NCBI GenBank assembly: GCA_031262285.1
Contig: JAISHZ010000246.1
Span: 1 to 5,738, forward strand
Origin: Lachnospiraceae bacterium
GTDB lineage: Bacteria > Bacillota_A > Clostridia > Lachnospirales > Lachnospiraceae
Reading direction: 5' to 3'
Length of the DNA stretch: 5,738 nt
Positions 1 to 5,533 of this stretch are shown in pieces. A program made the translations under genes and the position numbers. The notes under the pieces are model-generated. The model was not told the DNA's origin, searched no databases, and saw only the letters and a program-made list of their open reading frames with translations. Within the stretch, counting starts at the first letter, position 1. Each line of letters starts with the position of its first letter.

Positions 1-107
1 CCAAGTGAAAATGAGCGCTTGCTTGTGCGCGCATTTTCACTGTTCTGGGCTCATCGGAACGCTCAGAGAGTCTAACACCCAAAATGCCTCTCGGCTCCGT
101 GCGGTTC
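1..107. repeat. Palindromic dispersed repeat, copy 1 (left part outside window)
   Basis: This stretch matches 1892-1997 almost base for base, with under ten substitutions and one 1-nt indel. It therefore represents the inner hairpin and right arm of the same element, and its left arm must lie before position 1. Visible parts are a hairpin pairing 4-13 with 32-41 (AGTGAAAATG with CATTTTCACT, perfect here) topped by GCGC/GCGC. Next come the segments CTCATC (50-55) and GAACG (57-61), whose partners are off the window. The right arm at 73-107 runs from TAACACCC to GCGGTTC. No protein-coding signal is convincing here. It lies upstream of the yugP-like gene. Element identity is seen directly; its mobility or RNA nature is inference. 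Confidence 0.8.
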
Positions 108-316
108 GTCCGGGACACAATGCCTTTAAATGTAGATAATAGAACGCGTGAATTGTAACTTATAATGATATGAGCTCTAAAGAACTATGGATATTTTGTG
201 GAAACTATCGTACAATAGTTGTGTATTGGTTATTTATAATGTTTGGTTTTGTAGAAACGTTTCTTGTGTGGTTTGTAGGTATGTGTTTTCTTAGTCATTT
301 CGAGGAGGATGTGTTT
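108..316 (+). promoter_or_regulatory. Leader region of the yugP-like gene
   Basis: This is 209 nt between the repeat and the chosen yugP start. It contains two perfect TATAAT hexamers (161-166 and 235-240), either of which could be a -10 box, but neither has a good TTGACA-like -35 at 16-18 bp, so the promoter is not settled. Small dyads are present: AACTAT/ATAGTT (203-208 and 215-220) and a 12-bp perfect palindrome AGAAACGTTTCT (253-264). The ribosome binding site GAGGAGG (302-308) lies 8 nt before ATG 317 and decides the start. The yugP frame is open back to 170, but that part has no ribosome binding site and does not look like the family N-terminus. Confidence 0.4.
146..159 (+). repeat. GTGAATTGTAAC outer-flank motif of repeat copy 1
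   Basis: GCGTGAATTGTAAC lies about 40 nt beyond the right arm of copy 1. It matches the outward-reading motif GCGTGTGAATAGTAAC on the left flank of copy 2 except for a 2-nt insertion and one substitution. It is immediately followed by a TATAAT hexamer (161-166), so it may also sit within the promoter region of the yugP-like gene. Confidence 0.45.
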
Positions 317-1003
317 ATGTTGTATATGCCGTTTGATTTTCTTTATTTGATACTTGTATTGCCTGCATTTCTTTTTTGTATTTGGGCGCAGACTCGGGTA
401 TCCGGGAGTTTCAAAAAGTATTCTGCTGTAAGAACTGCGAATGGGTTGACGGGTGCGCAAGCTGCTATGGCTGTCTTGAAGCAAAATGGTATTACGAATG
501 TGTCGATTGAGCAGATTGGCGGTACTCTCACAGATCATTTTGATCCACGTAGTAATGTCATCCGTCTTTCTTCAGCGGTATGCAATTCTGCCTCTGTTGC
601 GGCTGTAGGGGTGGCGGCGCATGAAGCCGGTCATGCGGTGCAATATGCTATAGGGTATGCGCCGATGAAGGTTCGTACCGCCATCATTCCGATTACGAAT
701 ATTGGTTCGAAATTGTCCGTTCCTTTAGTGATTTTGGGCATCATCTTGGGATTAACCGGGTTGATTAATATTGGGATTCTTTTGTTTGGAGTGGTCGCGA
801 TTTTTCAGCTTGTGACATTGCCTGTGGAATTTAACGCTTCTCGGCGTGCTATCGTCACTTTAAAGAGTTCGGGGCTTTTGTCTGAGTCTGAGATTCCGGG
901 GGTAAAGAAGATTCTCTCCGCCGCTGCTTTGACTTATGTTGGCGCTTTGGCTTTATCTTTGGCACAGTTGATTCGATTCATCGCCATATCCAGACGTCGC
1001 TAA
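317..1003 (+). CDS. YugP-family membrane zinc metallopeptidase
   Basis: Predicted 228-residue integral membrane zinc peptidase of the YugP family (neutral zinc metallopeptidase, PF04298 type). The key motif is HEAGH at residues 102-106: two histidines would bind zinc and the glutamate would be the catalytic base. Other family signatures are visible: LTDHFDPR followed by VIRLS (71-85), LPVEFNAS near 168-175, and the C-terminal IPGVKKILSAAALTYV stretch. Hydrophobic segments lie at about 7-25, 124-148, 150-168 and 203-223. The start at 317 follows a strong GAGGAGG and gives the usual family length of about 225-230; the same frame is open upstream to 170 but that extension is unsupported. Substrate and role are unknown for the family. 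It has its own leader and converges on the YceG-like gene, so it is probably monocistronic. Assignment to the family is firm; function beyond 'membrane metalloprotease' is not. Confidence 0.9.
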   Translation: MLYMPFDFLYLILVLPAFLFCIWAQTRVSGSFKKYSAVRTANGLTGAQAAMAVLKQNGITNVSIEQIGGTLTDHFDPRSNVIRLSSAVCNSASVAAVGVAAHEAGHAVQYAIGYAPMKVRTAIIPITNIGSKLSVPLVILGIILGLTGLINIGILLFGVVAIFQLVTLPVEFNASRRAIVTLKSSGLLSESEIPGVKKILSAAALTYVGALALSLAQLIRFIAISRRR

Positions 1004-1009
1004 TTTCAC

Positions 1010-1049
1010 AGTGGTAAAAAAGTTCAGAAGGGTTGTCCTATCTACCACT
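1010..1049. other. Weak inverted repeat between convergent genes
   Basis: AGTGGTA (1010-1016) pairs with TACCACT (1043-1049) across a 26-nt loop, spanning the short gap between the stop codons of the yugP-like and YceG-like genes. It could form a bidirectional 3'-end hairpin, but the loop is long, the stem is only 7 bp and there is no proper T-run after it in either direction. It is recorded as a dyad, not as an established terminator. Confidence 0.25.
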
Positions 1050-1646
1050 TGTAATGAGTAATGCAATTTGTTCATAGGTCGCACCTACCGGGATTTGATG
1101 AACACCTGTGCGTAGATAGTGATCATATCCTTCTCTACATAGATATGCGTCATATTCTTTCGCATCTTCTATCAATCCTGCAGTTTGCAATGTACGGCTA
1201 ACTGATAAGGAACTGTCTCCTCTTTGAATTGTAATCGATATCATCTCTTCATCTGCATTACTTATTTGTGGTTCGTTCGATTCGTCGCTTACGCTGCTTG
1301 TCGGTAGTCCGTTCGATTCATCGCTTACGCTGCTTGTTGGTGGTTCGTTCAGGTCATTGCTTGTATCACTTCCCTGTGTTTCGTTTCCTTCTTGCGACTG
1401 CTCGCTCGATTCAGTTTGTGGTTCCTCCGTCGATATTTGTGTTTCTTCGCTTGGTTCTGTCTTTTCTTGTAAATTGTTCAAATCAGAGAGTGTTGAGACT
1501 TCAATCATCCCTAACTCTTTTGCTCTTTCCTTAATCTGATCATCTGTTAGCCTCTCATCTTGACCAGTCAAGAAGATTAACAGAAGGGCGGTCACTAATA
1601 TCCCGGTTCCCAACCCACGTAAATACATTTTTAATCTATTACTCAT
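1038..1646 (-). CDS. Membrane-anchored YceG/MltG-like protein lacking the catalytic domain
   Basis: A 202-residue protein with a short cytoplasmic N-terminus and one membrane anchor (about 9-27). A conserved-looking segment follows (LTDDQIKERAKELGMIE, 33-49). Then comes a long acidic Ser/Thr/Glu/Pro-rich linker (about 50-135), and a C-terminal domain at about 136-202. That domain resembles the LysM-like N-terminal part of YceG/MltG: a RGDSS...SRTLQTAGLI...YDAYL...YLRTGVHQIPVGATYEQIA pattern. MltG trims nascent peptidoglycan, but its catalytic domain with the essential glutamate is absent here, so a wall-binding or regulatory role outside the membrane is more plausible than catalysis. The linker carries a 12-residue tandem repeat. 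Start 1646 is chosen because GGAG (1653-1656) precedes it by 6 nt; in-frame starts at 1658 and 1691 have no such site. Annotation pipelines may label such proteins MltG; that name would overstate it. Confidence 0.8.
   Translation of the reverse strand: MSNRLKMYLRGLGTGILVTALLLIFLTGQDERLTDDQIKERAKELGMIEVSTLSDLNNLQEKTEPSEETQISTEEPQTESSEQSQEGNETQGSDTSNDLNEPPTSSVSDESNGLPTSSVSDESNEPQISNADEEMISITIQRGDSSLSVSRTLQTAGLIEDAKEYDAYLCREGYDHYLRTGVHQIPVGATYEQIALLITSGR
1275..1346. repeat. Two-copy 36-bp tandem repeat within the YceG-like gene
   Basis: Two adjacent 36-bp units (1275-1310 and 1311-1346) differ at only a few positions. They encode the repeated 12-residue linker motif NEPPTSSVSDES / NGLPTSSVSDES on the minus strand. 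The start of a third, diverged unit follows in the protein (NEPQIS). The unit length is a multiple of three, so copy-number changes would keep the frame and only alter linker length. Confidence 0.85.
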
Positions 1647-1773
1647 GGTAGTCTCCATATAAATTTGGGTGTATGCCAAAATGCATATCATGATAATCTG
1701 CGCGATGAGCTGCTACGAATACCTTAGGAGCGAATTGTAACCTTTCATTGTTACTATTCACACGCAATGTCAT
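1639..1773 (-). CDS. Possible 44-codon small ORF overlapping the YceG-like start
   Basis: ATG at 1773 opens a 44-residue frame beginning MTLRVNSNNERLQFAPKVF and ending GIHPNLYGDYHE, with stop TAA at 1639-1641. The product would be soluble and rich in His and Tyr, with a central AAHRADYHDMHF stretch. The stop lies inside the first codons of the YceG-like gene, whose ATG is at 1644-1646, so the two frames overlap by 8 nt, an arrangement that permits translational coupling. Against it: no ribosome binding site precedes ATG 1773 (upstream reads CCTTAAGTAA). The region also carries the GTGAATAGTAAC motif shared with the flank of the other repeat, so it may be repeat-derived sequence that is open by chance. 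I do not recognise the family. Confidence 0.3.
   Translation of the reverse strand: MTLRVNSNNERLQFAPKVFVAAHRADYHDMHFGIHPNLYGDYHE
1750..1761 (-). repeat. GTGAATAGTAAC outer-flank motif of repeat copy 2
   Basis: On the minus strand, reading outward from the palindrome, the sequence is GCGTGTGAATAGTAAC (1765 down to 1750). The right flank of copy 1 reads GCGTGAATTGTAAC (146-159), also outward from the palindrome. A further exact GAATTGTAAC lies at 1732-1741. The shared motif on corresponding outer flanks suggests that the repeat unit extends beyond the 35-bp arms and may end here. This is an inference from two copies. Confidence 0.45.
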
Positions 1774-1836
1774 TTACTTAAGGTTTTAAGCATCACCAAA
1801 TCGAAATGAGAGCTGATTCTAGCCAATCGATGCACA
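1774..1836. other. Intergenic flank between small ORF and palindromic repeat
   Basis: No gene is seen here. It contains a short dyad, CTTAA (1777-1781) with TTAAG (1786-1790) across four bases. On the minus strand there is a poor promoter-like pair (TTGGTG, 17 bp, TAAATG) that is not strong enough to call. The promoter of the YceG-like gene should lie between here and 1660 if that gene is not read through from the motility operon. Confidence 0.3.
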
Positions 1837-1997
1837 GAACCGCACAGAGCCGAGGGGAGTTTTGGGTGTTATACGTTCTGTGGAGATGAGACCAAGTGAA
1901 AATGAGCGCTTGCTTGTGCGCGCATTTTCGCTGCTCGGGCTCATCGGAACGCCCAGAGAGTCTAACACCCAAAACTCCCCTCGGCTCTGTGCGGTTC
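1837..1997. repeat. Palindromic dispersed repeat, copy 2 (complete, nested hairpins)
   Basis: A perfect 35-bp inverted repeat pairs 1837-1871 with 1963-1997. Inside it are further nested pairs: CGTTC (1874-1878) with GAACG (1947-1951), and GATGAG (1885-1890) with CTCATC (1940-1945). A hairpin AGTGAAAATG (1895-1904) with CATTTTCGCT (1923-1932) carries one T/G pair and is extended by GCGC (1906-1909) with GCGC (1918-1921) around an 8-nt loop. The outer stem can continue with interruptions: ACA/TGT (1834-1836, 2002-2004) and CGATG/CATCG (1828-1832, 2008-2012). It lies just after the last motility gene and before the YceG-like gene. It lacks a T-run, so it is not a standard intrinsic terminator, but it would form a very strong RNA structure if read through. 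The architecture recalls ERIC/MITE-type elements; no transposase is nearby. Confidence 0.9.
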
Positions 1998-2061
1998 GTC
2001 CTGTATACATCGCCCTTAACATATATTAAACGATACCCTTTCTTTCACTCGCTCTCTCCGT

Positions 2062-2775
2062 TTAGGATGTCCTCGCTTGATTTTCTTTCATACTCGCAAT
2101 GACGTTTTTGGTTAAATCAATGACCAATTTGACTTCTCCTACACCCAAGCCAAGTTGTTTGGCGATTTCTACATAGGATTTACCCTGCCGATATAGCATC
2201 ACTATTTTCTCGTTTTGATTTCTAGGCTCGTTTTCATTCTGTTCGTTTTGATTCGGTTCGTTTGTTTGAATGCGGCTTTGCTTTGTTTGTGTGCTTTTTA
2301 TTGGATACTCTTCGGTTTTCTCTTTTGTGTTCGTAGAGTTTGGAGGGATGGTCGTCCCTTTATTTTCAGCTTCGGCTTCCGCTTCTTTCACGGAACGAAG
2401 TAGTTGTGCCATCGTGAGTTTGATACTCTTTTGTTTGTCGCTTAACAGATCATATAAAAACATTACTTCTTTATGGTTTCTGTTGATTTCTCCCAGAACG
2501 GTATCTGAATACTCGCTGACTGCCATGATTTTTTCGTTGGAAATACGTTCTAGCGCGCGTTCTGTCTTTTCCATGGAGTATTCGATCGCTTCTTCGGTCA
2601 CTCCTTCCACGTGTGTCTTTATGTCTTCTATTTCTTTGGTCAGTACTTTTTGGATTTCTCCTTTGAGTAATTTCCCATCTACCGTAGCGGCATCCTTGGA
2701 TCCTCCCGGCAGGAAGAAACTGACCACAAATGTCAGCAACCCCAATATCAACAAGATGATTTCTATGGCTTCCAT
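2062..2775 (-). CDS. DUF6115 / SwrB-like membrane protein with C-terminal HTH
   Basis: A 237-residue protein with one N-terminal membrane segment (about 4-22) and a long charged, probably coiled-coil region (about 35-135). A low-complexity Asn/Gln/Glu/Thr-rich linker follows (about 140-188; NEPNQNEQNENEP...). The C-terminal helix-turn-helix-like module (189-222) has MLYRQGKSYVEIAKQLGLG followed by GEVKLVIDL. This layout and its position at the end of a sigD-containing operon resemble DUF6115 proteins and Bacillus SwrB, a membrane protein that promotes flagellar assembly and swarming. The HTH-like module may bind protein rather than DNA, since it is tethered to the membrane. The start follows AAGGAGG with a short 4-nt gap after GGAGG; that site overlaps the stop codon of the gene before it (intergenic gap 9 nt), so co-translation is likely. 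Family placement is from pattern recall, with moderate certainty. Confidence 0.8.
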   Translation of the reverse strand: MEAIEIILLILGLLTFVVSFFLPGGSKDAATVDGKLLKGEIQKVLTKEIEDIKTHVEGVTEEAIEYSMEKTERALERISNEKIMAVSEYSDTVLGEINRNHKEVMFLYDLLSDKQKSIKLTMAQLLRSVKEAEAEAENKGTTIPPNSTNTKEKTEEYPIKSTQTKQSRIQTNEPNQNEQNENEPRNQNEKIVMLYRQGKSYVEIAKQLGLGVGEVKLVIDLTKNVIASMKENQARTS

Positions 2776-2784
2776 TGATCCTCC

Positions 2785-3105
2785 TTACACCTTCGCGTCA
2801 AATCCATGAGACATAGTACCTTTCTGCTTGGTTTGTGTCGCGTTTTTCGGTGTTTGCTTGGAGCGCTTTTTCCCACCGTCGCCTAGGTAGGTGTTTGATC
2901 CTTTCTCTTTCGCGTCCTGCTTTTTCATATGCCAATCAGCATTGTCACTTCCATGAACCTGTCTTGCCATTTGTTTTACTTCTTTGTTTTGATTTTGTCC
3001 GATATTGGCTTGGTCTACAAATGCTTTATTGGTTTCATGATGGCGAACAGCTGTAACATCCTGTGAGCGCGAAATCGTGGTCATTTCCAATGGTCCTATT
3101 GCCAT
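2785..3105 (-). CDS. Conserved hypothetical motility-operon protein, 106 aa
   Basis: A small hydrophilic protein of 106 residues with no signal peptide or membrane segment. It starts MAIGPLEMTTISRSQDV, continues with a His/Asn/Gln-rich middle (RHHETNKAFVDQANIGQNQN), then a QVHGSDNADWHMKKQDAKEKG motif (49-69), a GDGGKKR stretch (76-81) and a short GFDAKV tail. It is very probably real: the AAGGAGG site upstream is strong, with 6 nt between GGAGG and ATG 3105. Its start lies 14 nt after the fapA stop and its stop 9 nt before the DUF6115 gene. A frame opening at 3168 would overlap the fapA end and has no better site. Proteins of this look occur, as far as I recall, beside fapA in clostridial motility operons, but no function is known. 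No catalytic motif is visible. Confidence 0.8.
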   Translation of the reverse strand: MAIGPLEMTTISRSQDVTAVRHHETNKAFVDQANIGQNQNKEVKQMARQVHGSDNADWHMKKQDAKEKGSNTYLGDGGKKRSKQTPKNATQTKQKGTMSHGFDAKV

Positions 3106-3109
3106 GGTA

Positions 3110-3118
3110 CACCTCCTT
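3110..3118 (-). promoter_or_regulatory. Strong ribosome binding site of the 106-aa gene
   Basis: The minus strand reads AAGGAGGTG here, 6 nt (counted from GGAGG) before ATG 3103-3105. It is a near-complete complement of the 16S 3' end and settles the start at 3105 rather than at the longer in-frame opening at 3168. Confidence 0.8.
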
Positions 3119-3119
3119 T

Positions 3120-4706
3120 TCAAATCGCATTCGCTTTGATATCTCCGCGAACTTTTTCGAATTTGCAATATTTATACGCTGTTTGTACCGCAGTAGAGAC
3201 ATCTCCGATTACTACTTTTACACCCGGATGAACGACTCCTGTTACGACAACAGACGAATTGGAGTTGATATCCATCACTTCTTGTAATTCATGCATCTCC
3301 AAATTCATAGATCCTATCTCCAAGCGTTTCCGTTTTACTTCTTTTGCCAAACCGATCACATATGATTTTTGCGCGTCGGTAAACTGGTGACCTTTTGCCT
3401 GTTTGTTCACAAAATTCTCCAGCAATGGCTGCGAATCGCGGATTTCTTTGACACGGCGTGCAATCTCTTTATGTAATACATGATATCGCTCCTTGGTTTG
3501 TGGATTCGCTCCTACTTCAACGATTGTATTGGTGCCCAATTCGCTCCCTAGCGTTTTAACCTTAATTCTCTTGAGCGCTGATATGTGACCTCCCGATATC
3601 AAACCCTTTTTGCCGGTCACTTCCACTTCTTCTCCTGCTTTGACGATACTGTGCATGATGGCTCCGCAGGTAACGCTACCTCCCGCCGTCGCTTTCACTC
3701 CTTCTAAAAATTGAGAGATGATGTTCCTTCCTGCTACCAACTCCCCTTTCCCCATTCCATTCATGCCACGTGCGATGATGATGTCTTCCCCTGCCTCAAC
3801 ACTCGCACCTTCCACCACTCCTCCGATGGAAATGGTGCCTTTGGCTTTGACCTTGAAATTGGACTGTACATTCCCGCTGATTTCCACGCTTCCTTCAAAG
3901 TCGATGTTACCCGTGGAAGTACCCACATTCTCGATCGATAGAATATCCGATACAAAGACTTTGTCGTCGATGAGTGTCACATGCCCATCCACTGCGGATC
4001 GGATCGTCATCTTGTCCGGTGATAATTCCACTTTCGGTCCGAATTTTAAAGATAAGCGTTTCACGTCGCGAGGTTTCACCTTCGCTCCATCAACGCTCCT
4101 CCCATACTCTCCGGGGTCTTCGGGTATCACCTGCGCTAAGATATCGCCTTTTCTGCAGTGACTTACGGTATTTAATTGGAAAAAATCCACACTACCGTCT
4201 TCCCGAATGGTGGGACGCGCGTGGATATCTTGTGTAAAGAAGTATTTGATCTGTGCATCCTTCCCTTGTCGGGCGGGAGTGCCTCTTGCAACACTTAAAT
4301 TGGTACAGTAACTTGGTTCCCCCGAGAAATGTTCCTCTAAAATGGTCTCATCAATGCCGTAAATCACGTTTTTTTGTTTCAATGCAAATAAAACATCCTC
4401 TTTCGTAATTCGCTTTCCTGTCTCTGAAGGAGCGATAAATCGTATCTGCGCATATAATCTGTCTTCACTGATCGTTATTTTGAATGTCTCGTCTATCGGT
4501 GGACATTCACCGTCTCTTATGTAAACGAGTTGTTCTTGAACCGACTCTGTCGCCGTGCGAAACACAACCGGATCCAGAGGCAGATCATGAGCGTGCATAT
4601 AATCTGACACTTCATTAAGTAACAGGCTCTCTCCACCTTGAGGGGGGATTATTTTCAAGGCACATCTTCCGTCAGCATTCACAAGTTGAAAATAGCCGTT
4701 ACGCAT
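3120..4706 (-). CDS. fapA: FapA family protein (DUF342, flagellar assembly protein A)
   Basis: A 528-residue FapA/DUF342 protein. Rough layout: a variable N-terminal domain (1-155), then the conserved start of the FapA region (about 164-250, including RPTIREDGSVDF, VIPEDPGEYGRSVDG and DGHVTL). A repeated beta-strand, right-handed beta-helix-like core follows (about 265-390: GNIDFEGSVEISGNV, AKGTISIGGVVEGASVEAGEDI, GKGELVAGRNI, GKKGLISGGHI). Next are a probable helical or coiled-coil segment (about 405-480) and a C-terminal beta segment (485-528). The family resembles polymer-forming cytoskeletal proteins and is linked by genetics in other bacteria to flagellar placement or assembly; the biochemical role is unclear. 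The start at 4706 follows GGAGAGG (4713-4719) at 6 nt. An out-of-frame ATG at 4710 stops after three codons. It lies 21 nt after the sigma factor gene, so the two are co-transcribed. Length is within the family range. Confidence 0.9.
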   Translation of the reverse strand: MRNGYFQLVNADGRCALKIIPPQGGESLLLNEVSDYMHAHDLPLDPVVFRTATESVQEQLVYIRDGECPPIDETFKITISEDRLYAQIRFIAPSETGKRITKEDVLFALKQKNVIYGIDETILEEHFSGEPSYCTNLSVARGTPARQGKDAQIKYFFTQDIHARPTIREDGSVDFFQLNTVSHCRKGDILAQVIPEDPGEYGRSVDGAKVKPRDVKRLSLKFGPKVELSPDKMTIRSAVDGHVTLIDDKVFVSDILSIENVGTSTGNIDFEGSVEISGNVQSNFKVKAKGTISIGGVVEGASVEAGEDIIIARGMNGMGKGELVAGRNIISQFLEGVKATAGGSVTCGAIMHSIVKAGEEVEVTGKKGLISGGHISALKRIKVKTLGSELGTNTIVEVGANPQTKERYHVLHKEIARRVKEIRDSQPLLENFVNKQAKGHQFTDAQKSYVIGLAKEVKRKRLEIGSMNLEMHELQEVMDINSNSSVVVTGVVHPGVKVVIGDVSTAVQTAYKYCKFEKVRGDIKANAI

Positions 4707-4727
4707 CCATTTCCTCTCCGGTTACCA

Positions 4728-5504
4728 TCACAAGGGCGAAAACAAAATACCCATATAAGGTCCCATTTTCTTTCTCATCTTTAGTAGCGCCTTGGTGTGC
4801 AGCTGAGATACGCGCGACTCCGAGACTTGTAATATATGACTGATTTCTTTGAGTGTAAGTTCTTCATAATAATAGAAATTGATCACACTTTGCTCTTTTT
4901 CCGTTAAAAGCGCTAGAGATTCTTTCAACATTTTCGCTAGTTCTTCCTTTTCAATATTTTCTTCCGGACTTTCAAACTTGGCGTTGGTATGATTATAATT
5001 GTCTTGAGAAATATCGCTTCCTTGATCTAAGAATTCGTTCAAGGATATGAGCCCGGTTACTTTCATCTCAGAAAGCCAGTTGTCGTATTCACTTTCGCTG
5101 ATACCCAATGCCTCGGCAATCTCTTCGTCAGTCGCGGCATGACCGGTCGTCTGCTCTATCTGTCTGATTACCGCGTCTATTTTCTTTTGTTTCTGACGAA
5201 TCGTCCGCGGTATCCAGTCCATCTTACGAATTTGATCTAAAATAGAACCTCGAATCCGTAGACTCGCATATGTCTCAAATTTTACTTCTTTTTGATAATC
5301 AAACTTATCTATTGCATCAATGAGTCCAAATATTCCATAACTCACCAAATCTTCATATTCAACATTGTAGCCAAGGTACATACTCATTCTACCGGCTACT
5401 ACTTTCACCAAAGGAGCAAATTCTATGATAATCTTTTCGCGAAGATCGGCATTTTTGTTTTTGGCGTATTCTTCGAGAAGCTTTTTCTTCCCATTACTGT
5501 CCAT
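4728..5504 (-). CDS. RNA polymerase sigma-28 factor, FliA/WhiG (SigD) family
   Basis: A 258-residue sigma factor of the FliA/WhiG family, which directs RNA polymerase to late flagellar, motility and chemotaxis promoters. Region 2 is clear: EDLVSYGIFGLIDAIDKFD (51-69) contacts core polymerase, and FETYASLRIRGSILDQIR followed by KMDWIPR (76-100) is the -10 recognition segment typical of this family. Region 3 spans about 101-155. Region 4 (about 200-247) contains LTEKEQSVINFYYYEELTLKEI and the HTH SHILQVSESRVSQLHTKAL that reads the -35. The start at 5504 (MDSNGKKK) is chosen because GGAGG (5510-5514) sits 5 nt before it; a TTG start at 5516 would overlap that site. It lies 29 nt after the small membrane gene and 21 nt before fapA. 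In Firmicutes this factor is usually held by the anti-sigma FlgM, which is not in the window. The symbol sigD, fliA or whiG depends on naming tradition. Confidence 0.95.
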   Translation of the reverse strand: MDSNGKKKLLEEYAKNKNADLREKIIIEFAPLVKVVAGRMSMYLGYNVEYEDLVSYGIFGLIDAIDKFDYQKEVKFETYASLRIRGSILDQIRKMDWIPRTIRQKQKKIDAVIRQIEQTTGHAATDEEIAEALGISESEYDNWLSEMKVTGLISLNEFLDQGSDISQDNYNHTNAKFESPEENIEKEELAKMLKESLALLTEKEQSVINFYYYEELTLKEISHILQVSESRVSQLHTKALLKMRKKMGPYMGILFSPL

Positions 5505-5533
5505 GTGCGCCTCCAAGTATCTGTTTGTCAGAG

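Noticed and set aside
170..316. N-terminal extension of the YugP-like protein beginning at ATG 170
   Set aside because: No ribosome binding site, a TATAAT directly at the putative start, and the product would be about 50 residues longer than the family; GAGGAGG before 317 fixes the start.
1010..1049. Bidirectional intrinsic terminator between the convergent genes
   Set aside because: Only a 7-bp stem, a 26-nt loop and no T-run; kept only as a weak inverted repeat.
1923..1951. Hammerhead-ribozyme-like string on the minus strand (CCGATGAG ... GCGAAAATG)
   Set aside because: The core CUGAUGA has C in place of the conserved U, no adequate stem II lies between the two boxes, and GATGAG is already explained by pairing with CTCATC inside the palindrome.
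1837..1997. Intrinsic terminator of the motility operon
   Set aside because: The hairpin is very strong but much longer than usual, has a branched interior, lacks a U-tract in both directions, and recurs upstream of an unrelated gene, so a repeat element fits better.
1819..2102. Open frames on both strands across the palindrome, both containing the peptide TPKTPLGSVRF
   Set aside because: The same peptide appears on both strands because the DNA is an inverted repeat; neither frame has a ribosome binding site. These are spurious ORFs created by the element.
3711..4237. Several plus-strand and minus-strand frames within fapA
   Set aside because: They lie wholly inside a well-supported conserved gene in other frames and lack recognisable domains or ribosome binding sites.
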